Origin: Priapulus caudatus
Taxonomy: Eukaryota; Priapulida; Priapulimorpha; Priapulimorphida; Priapulidae
DNA: 39,224 nt
NCBI RefSeq assembly: GCF_000485595.1
Contig: NW_014577644.1
Coordinates: 47,570-86,793 of the forward strand
Direction of reading: 5' to 3'
The stretch's first letter is position 1; the number at the start of each line of letters is the position of its first letter. The notes under the pieces were generated by a model. The model saw only the letters and a list, made by a program, of their open reading frames with translations. It ran no database searches and had not been told where the DNA came from. The position numbers and the translations under genes are program-made. This document shows positions 34,446 through 39,224 of the stretch, piece by piece.

Positions 34446-35164
34446 TTAAGTGGTAAGTGGAGAGGGAATGTACGTGGGGGTGTCATGAGGAGGAAGTTGA
34501 GAAGAATACAAGAGGGACGTGACGATTCGTGGCTTCCTCGCCATTTCGCCCCTTGCTTACACCTCATTGACCTTGGTCTTTCTCGTGTAATCCCACTCAC
34601 ATTATTCCACCTTATTACCTCGGCATATTTGATCATTTAATATTAACCATGAACCCCAGGATAACATATAAAGCTGCTGTGACAATAATCACACTCTCTT
34701 GCGTGACATTCAAATTATTGCGTTCTATTTTTACACATCACTAGAATTTCAGCAGTTTAGATAATCAAATGTCAACGCGAGAGTAAATGTCCGCACGTTT
34801 TTCATTTGTTTTCGTGTGTTCGTGTGGCTGAAACAGCGTGACAAGGTATAGCACGCGAGTTTAACGACACACGCCATCAGAACGCCGCTGTCACGATCAA
34901 CTCATTTGCTTTGTCTGCGACGATGACAGGTGACATTGTAGCGAGCGAGGAAAGCGAGCGATGGTGAATAAACCCCGAGGTAATAAATAGACACAGAATT
35001 GTCAAATAAGCCCATTATAGACACGCAGTGAATATACAGATTAGTTGTGTTTATATGCGTGTTTTGATTTTCGGAGCCCAGGAACGGTAGGTCGCGCCAA
35101 ATATACACTGTATCTTACAAATATGCCAGTTATAACTCATATACCGGGTCATGACGTATGTAAC
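34446..35164. other. Unique DNA, no gene seen
   Basis: Mixed composition with short frames on the minus strand (34388-34636, 34902-35108) that show no domain or splice context. Confidence 0.45.
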
Positions 35165-35281
35165 GCAGGAAATGACGCAAGCAGTGCGTATAATGAAGTA
35201 TATGCGCGCGTCTCAGACGGCTCAGACGGCTCAGACGTGCGCATATACATTATTATACGCACTGCTTGCGTCAATTCCTGC
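35165..35281. repeat. Long hairpin with 49-base arms
   Basis: The left arm 35165-35213 and right arm 35233-35281 are both 49 bases and pair with only four mismatches and no gaps (shared TGACGCAAGCAGTGCGTA). The 19-base loop reads CAGACGGCTCAGACGGCTC, an internal 9-bp direct repeat. Overlapping 62-89 aa frames here are readings of the hairpin. It could be a MITE, a recent inverted duplication, or a transcribed hairpin. Confidence 0.9.
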
Positions 35282-35802
35282 TGTGCGCCCTGTGATACAA
35301 GCCTTATCAAGTAAACTTATTGCGATACATTGCGTTTGAAGAAGTGGTGATGCAGTTATTAGCTACCCTTGTCGTGGACGTGTCTCGTAAGACTGGTATG
35401 ATCGGTGGATGGTAGAGACACGAGACATTGCATGACGGCACTAGACTTAGATTGAATCCGCGCGCGTTGTTAATTCACCAATTCACTTGTGGTTCTCGAG
35501 TACGACCAACTTATGCCTGCCAGACCAGCAGGATACATCAGCCTGATATTACTAGGGAATACTTATCAGAGTCATTGTAGAGATAAGGGCACATTGAGAA
35601 TTATCTTTGATTTCTTTGATTTTAGATTTTAGATTACGGGCTTATAGAAACGACTATATGACTGATATTACGGCTAACTGTCGTTCTGGTAACGAGCCCA
35701 AGTTATCTGATGGCTCCACCGCGCCGACCTTCTATTAGCTGGCTGCTTTTTGATAATCATGGTCTCGCTTCCATCCAGACATTCACACTCCGGGTGCACT
35801 GG
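35282..35802. other. Unique DNA, nothing recognised
   Basis: No repeat, exon or long frame was identified between the hairpin and the MITE. Confidence 0.45.
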
Positions 35803-35805
35803 TTA

Positions 35806-36039
35806 AGCCGGGTTTACACTACCGACTTTTTGTTGTCAAATTGGCGAGTTGGACCAATTTCGCATTTTGGCAACACCGAGTTGGCGAAAATAGAACATTT
35901 TCTAATCTCCCAACTAGTTGCTATCGACCAGTTGCTCGCGCGACTTTTGCGTTTACACTGCCGTTTGTTGGTTGTATGGTTGCGAAATTGGTTCAATTCG
36001 CCAATTTAACAACATAAGGTCTGTAGTGTAAACCCAGCT
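35806..36039. mobile_element. MITE of 234 bp, PIF/Harbinger-like
   Basis: The left end AGCCGGGTTTACACTAC and right end GTAGTGTAAACCCAGCT are inverted repeats, and the similarity continues for about 60 bp inward (TTGTTGTCAAATTGGCGA against TTCGCCAATTTAACAAC). It is flanked by TTA on both sides (35803-35805 and 36040-36042). A 3-bp TTA target duplication is the PIF/Harbinger type (TWA). It encodes no transposase; frames over it are shadows of the arms. Confidence 0.85.
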
Positions 36040-36239
36040 TTAGTTAGTGTATATATTCAGGGGTTATGTGCTTGTATGTTCTTACGTAAGCTGAGGGCCG
36101 TTTATACCATGAAATGACACGTTGACTCTGTACAGGTTCATTTTGCTCATCTAGTCACAACAATGTTTAAATAACGAAACAATATCGGTATTGATTTTAG
36201 TCACTTTCATACTTTATTTTATCATATATTACACTTTTT

Positions 36240-36500
36240 TAGTATAGGTTTATAGGGTATACGGTATAGGTATAGTCATGGTTAACGGCTATAGGTATAA
36301 GCGTTATAGGTATAGGGTTTAGCAGGTATAGGATATAGCGAATAGGTATTATGGTAATATAGGGTATAGGTATAGGATTATAGGTATATAGGTATAGGTA
36401 TAGGTATATAGGTATAGGTATATAATATCAGGAGCGTATAATGACAAATACTTGTCATTATACGCTCCTGATAATATATAGGTATATAGGTATACCTAAT
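36240..36500. repeat. TATAGG hexanucleotide-like microsatellite
   Basis: Irregular repeats of GGTATA/TATAGG. The micro-palindrome at 36427-36472 sits inside it, with GGTATA units on both sides. Confidence 0.9.
36427..36472. repeat. Micro-palindrome, 46 bp, perfect 21-bp arms
   Basis: Left arm 36427-36447 begins ATCAGGAGCGTATAATGAC; right arm 36452-36472 is its exact complement, ending CGCTCCTGAT; the loop is ATAC. Compared with other family members the arm has GCG where they have GTG, matched by CGC in the other arm. Confidence 0.92.
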
Positions 36501-36599
36501 AGGTATTATTGACTCTCAGTGACATCGTATGTGTGCCACGCGTGTTGTTGATAAGAGTAGGAGCAATATAGCTGACAACACGGTGTACGTGCTGTATGT

Positions 36600-37015
36600 C
36601 GTGTGCAGGCTATATATAGTGTCGCAGCGAGTGTGAGTGTCGCCCACACGCGCGAGTGTAGCGGCTGTCCTGTTAGTAAATACGTGTCATCAATCTCATC
36701 ATACATGTACGCGTGTTGCGGAGTGACGAAGCAGCTTAAAAATATGCACGCAATAATATGTGCACACGCGTGCACGTACGTGCCACCCCTCCACCTCACA
36801 CCCACGCGCACGGACACGCACACGCATGTACACGCGCACGCACGCGCAGATGCAATGACACGAGCCACGACGCACGTATAGGTCACGTACTGCCATTCCA
36901 TGATAATGTATGGATTATATATATATATGCGTGTACACATGCACGCATAATTTACTCATAAATGTCATCATTTAAATAAATAAATAACTAAACAAATAAA
37001 TAAATATATATATAC
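36600..37015. repeat. CA/ACGC-rich and AATA-rich low-complexity DNA
   Basis: CACG and ACGC words at 36760-36850, a TA run at 36916-36927, and AAATAAAT units at 36974-37010. Frames on both strands at 36506-36961 are readings of these. Confidence 0.8.
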
Positions 37016-37059
37016 GCGTGTTGTGACTTAATCTTCCTTCCTTACTCGGCGACACTTAC

Positions 37060-37197
37060 CAATGCACACGTAGTCGGTGACTCTCGTGTGACCGGGGAGG
37101 CATTCGCAGTAGTAACTGCCTATCGTGTTCACACACACCGTGTTAGCACCACAGCGATGACCGTATTTGCCAAGCTCCGAACTACACTCGTTCACAT
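37060..37197 (-). CDS. Single calcium-binding EGF-like module exon (partial gene)
   Basis: A 138-bp internal exon with no ATG. On the minus strand it follows an acceptor (CTTTTAAAG, with CTAAC as a possible branch site upstream) and ends at donor GTAAGT (37059-37054). Both borders are phase 1, the usual layout of EGF exons. Translation gives (D)VNEC, six cysteines in EGF order, [12 protein letters not shown] and a final VC. The DVNEC start plus the N and Y in [10 protein letters not shown] fit the calcium-binding consensus (D-x-D/N-E ... N ... Y/F), where N carries beta-hydroxylation in some proteins. Such modules occur in secreted or membrane proteins (fibrillin, notch-type, LDL-receptor-like); one exon cannot say which. 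It lies upstream of the K2P gene on the same strand; its partner exons were not found. Confidence 0.93.
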
Positions 37198-37265
37198 CTT
37201 TAAAAGCAAAGGATTTTTAACTGGTTAGGATATGGGTTTAGACTTTGGGCTAGGTATAATATAAT

Positions 37266-37310
37266 ATCAGGAGTGTGTAATATCGTATCTCTATATTATA
37301 CACTCATGAT
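37266..37310. repeat. Micro-palindrome, 45 bp
   Basis: Left arm starts ATCAGGAGTGTGTAATAT, right arm ATATTATACACTCATGAT ends at 37310. Pairing extends outward to 37261 and 37315 (ATAATATC against GATATTAT) with two mismatches. It lies in the intron just upstream of the EGF exon. Confidence 0.85.
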
Positions 37311-37424
37311 ATTATCACATATAACATAATACAGATCATGTAGATATATAAATGTAATTCGTGTATAAAGCGATATCTATTAATGTAATCCTGAAGTTAT
37401 CATGTTGTGTGGCATACTATTTTC

Positions 37425-37850
37425 GTTAGATAGATAAATAGATAGACTATTATACGGTAGATAGGATAGATAGATAGATAGATTAGATAAATAATGCATA
37501 GTAATAGATAGTAGATAGATAGATAGGATAGAATAGAATAGATAGATAGAATAGATAGAGATTAGATTATGATAGATAGACGGACGGACGAACGGACGAC
37601 GGAGGACGGACGGACGGACGGAACGGACGGACGGACGGACGGACGGACGGACGGACGGATACGAACGGACGGCGGGACGGACGGACAGACAGACAGGACG
37701 ACGATACGATAGACTAGATTAGAATAGATAGATAGATAGATAGTTAGTAGATAGATGATAGATAGATAGAGAGATAGTAGATAGATAGATCAGATAGATA
37801 GATAGTCGAAGATAGAATAGATGAGCAGAGACGATTTAAAATTAGAAGGA
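37425..37850. repeat. Compound GATA / GGAC / GACA microsatellite
   Basis: GATA units (37425-37575), then GGAC/CGGA units (37580-37685), a short GACA run (37683-37696), then GATA again (37705-37820). Point interruptions occur throughout. Confidence 0.97.
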
Positions 37851-38115
37851 GTCTGACGATACAATAGAACTAGAATGACAAAGCAGACAGACGACTTCTT
37901 CCCTGCAGTACGTGACTTTCAGAATTTTCGCTATCTTACTTGCCTGTGCAATACGTTCGTTGCCGACAAAGGCGGAATTACATCGGGCACGTGCGGTACG
38001 GATCGACGTACGCCTGTGATGACGCACGTAGCGTTCACTGATGACAAGTTGTTCCAGACACAGCACAGAAGTCGGTTCCTGGAATCATCAGATGATATAT
38101 ACTTATACTATATAT
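37851..38115. other. Normal-composition island with open frames, possible exon
   Basis: About 230 bp of balanced composition between the GATA repeat and a TA-rich run. A plus-strand frame (37875-38117) and a minus-strand frame (37842-38066) are both open and neither is recognised. CTTCTTCCCTGCAG at 37896-37909 looks like a plus-strand splice acceptor, and GCAAGTAAG on the minus strand near 37945 could be a weak GC donor. Evidence for an exon is thin. Confidence 0.2.
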
Positions 38116-39224
38116 AAATAGAATAAATATTATATTATATTATATATTATATATTATATATATACTATATATAAATGCCGCCTAGCCGCTGGGCATGTCA
38201 CTTGATGAAGATTAGCGTGATGCATCATGTGATGAAAACTAAAAAGTCAATTTGCTGTGTAGTAATGGTCGGGACGTCGATTAGTCTGCTTGCGCGATGT
38301 CAGATTTGATACGACGAGTAATAGTCTTGATTATTTTGATAACAAATATTGGAGTCAGATGACTACCAAAGCAATTTGGAGAATATATTTAGCTAAATTT
38401 AATTACATTTGTTATTTCGATATTTACGCTCATGCATTTCTGATAGATTATCTGCAGTAACGCGTTCCACGAGAGAAAAGTGCGTGTGATACGCGACACT
38501 TCGAGCTTCACATGCGTACGTGCTTGTTGCGCTTGTGGCATACGTGCTTTTTTGTTTTTTATGAATATTAATATCGTCTGCGCGCGTTGCGTGCGACGTC
38601 TGGTGTGCCTGGGTACATGCCAATGACGGCCAGCGCACAGCAATGCTTTACTGCGCTTTTTCTGATCAGTGCAAGCTGCTTCCCGAGATTGAATTACCGT
38701 GCCAAACAATAAAGCAACAAATCAATCAATATTAAAGTGACCATCGTGCTTTCATTTACACTGCTTTGTTTCATACGGATTTAATCGCTCGTTTATATTT
38801 AATAGCAGTCGCGTCGATTTGGTATATAATGGAGCTGAGTAAGCGTAATCCATAACTGTTCTTGTTTCATAGATAAAGCGCAATTATGTTTTGCATGCTT
38901 CAGATGATTGAGAGCAGTAGGGAGGCTATATAAGCTGTCAGTTGCACAACGTTCCCCCCTGCTATGTTTGCTATTTGCACGCGCACTTAGGACGTCAAGG
39001 AAGCCGCTCGTGTCATGCGTCCGTCCCGAACACGCCTATATGATTGTAGTTATATAAATAATTTTAGCTAGCACTTCGATCGTTTTGAATGATATAGTAA
39101 ATAGACTAATGCTATATTTAGCTAGCTGTTAGCTTTTTTAATTGCCATACCTTTATTATAGAAATCTGCTTAGTTTTACTATAGATTACTATACTTATTT
39201 TATTAGAAATCGCTAAATAAGTTG
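38116..39224. other. AT-rich DNA to the window end, no gene seen
   Basis: A TA-rich run (38100-38175) is followed by mixed DNA. The 106-aa minus-strand frame at 38389-38709 has no recognisable features. AATAAA at 38708-38713 is not near any supported exon. Confidence 0.5.

Noticed and set aside
38389-38709. 106-aa minus-strand frame
   Set aside because: No recognisable domain, no splice or promoter context, and composition typical of non-coding DNA.
1-39224. tRNA or rRNA genes
   Set aside because: No cloverleaf with paired A/B-box-like sequences and no rRNA core sequence was noticed by eye; a covariance search would be needed to exclude tRNAs fully.

Overview
The window looks like nuclear DNA of an invertebrate animal. 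It has two recognisable exons with GT/AG splice signals, CpG-rich sequence around a start codon, many microsatellites, small inverted-repeat elements, and no bacterial-style operons. Nothing in it fixes the species. Only two coding pieces can be assigned with confidence, both on the minus strand: exon 1 of a two-pore-domain potassium channel of the THIK (KCNK12/13) type at 31214-31541, and a 138-bp phase 1-1 exon encoding one calcium-binding EGF module at 37060-37197.

Left half (1 to about 20757). This is one repeat unit present in three related versions. Copy A (1 to about 11255) is badly degraded and carries three extra blocks: about 1970-5110, a satellite-like block at 5370-6670, and about 7325-8155. 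Copy B (about 11256-17516) is cleaner and is interrupted by a 482-base N gap. Copy C (about 17518-20757) repeats only the right-hand part of B. The order inside a full unit is: 32-bp minisatellite, unique AT-rich DNA, a roughly 350-bp dispersed repeat, an ACTC array, unique DNA, a GA-rich tract, a second ACTC array, unique DNA, then CT and TCTG tracts. Copy A differs from B mostly at cytosines, which are lost, substituted or inserted, so sequencing or consensus error must be considered before biology.

Middle (about 20758-28700). AT-rich DNA is followed by a second tandem duplication (about 22260-23970 and 23970-25290), each copy with a CTG-rich tract. After these come a CA tract, about 1.25 kb of nearly pure polypyrimidine, a C-rich block resembling degenerate telomere repeats, and a 113-bp direct repeat. 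All long open frames here are low-complexity readings of repeats.

Right third (about 28700-39224). This part is cleaner and holds the two exons. Around them lie several inverted-repeat elements: a roughly 500-bp foldback, a nested terminal-inverted-repeat element, a 117-bp near-perfect hairpin, and a 234-bp PIF/Harbinger-like MITE with a TTA target duplication.

The most interesting signal is a family of tiny palindromes of about 45-56 bp with tips like ATCAGGAG...CTCCTGAT. At least four clear copies occur between 12.6 and 37.3 kb, with weaker relatives. The arms differ between copies but change together, so pairing is kept. A 21-bp tandem array at 30897-31001 appears to be built from the same arm sequence.
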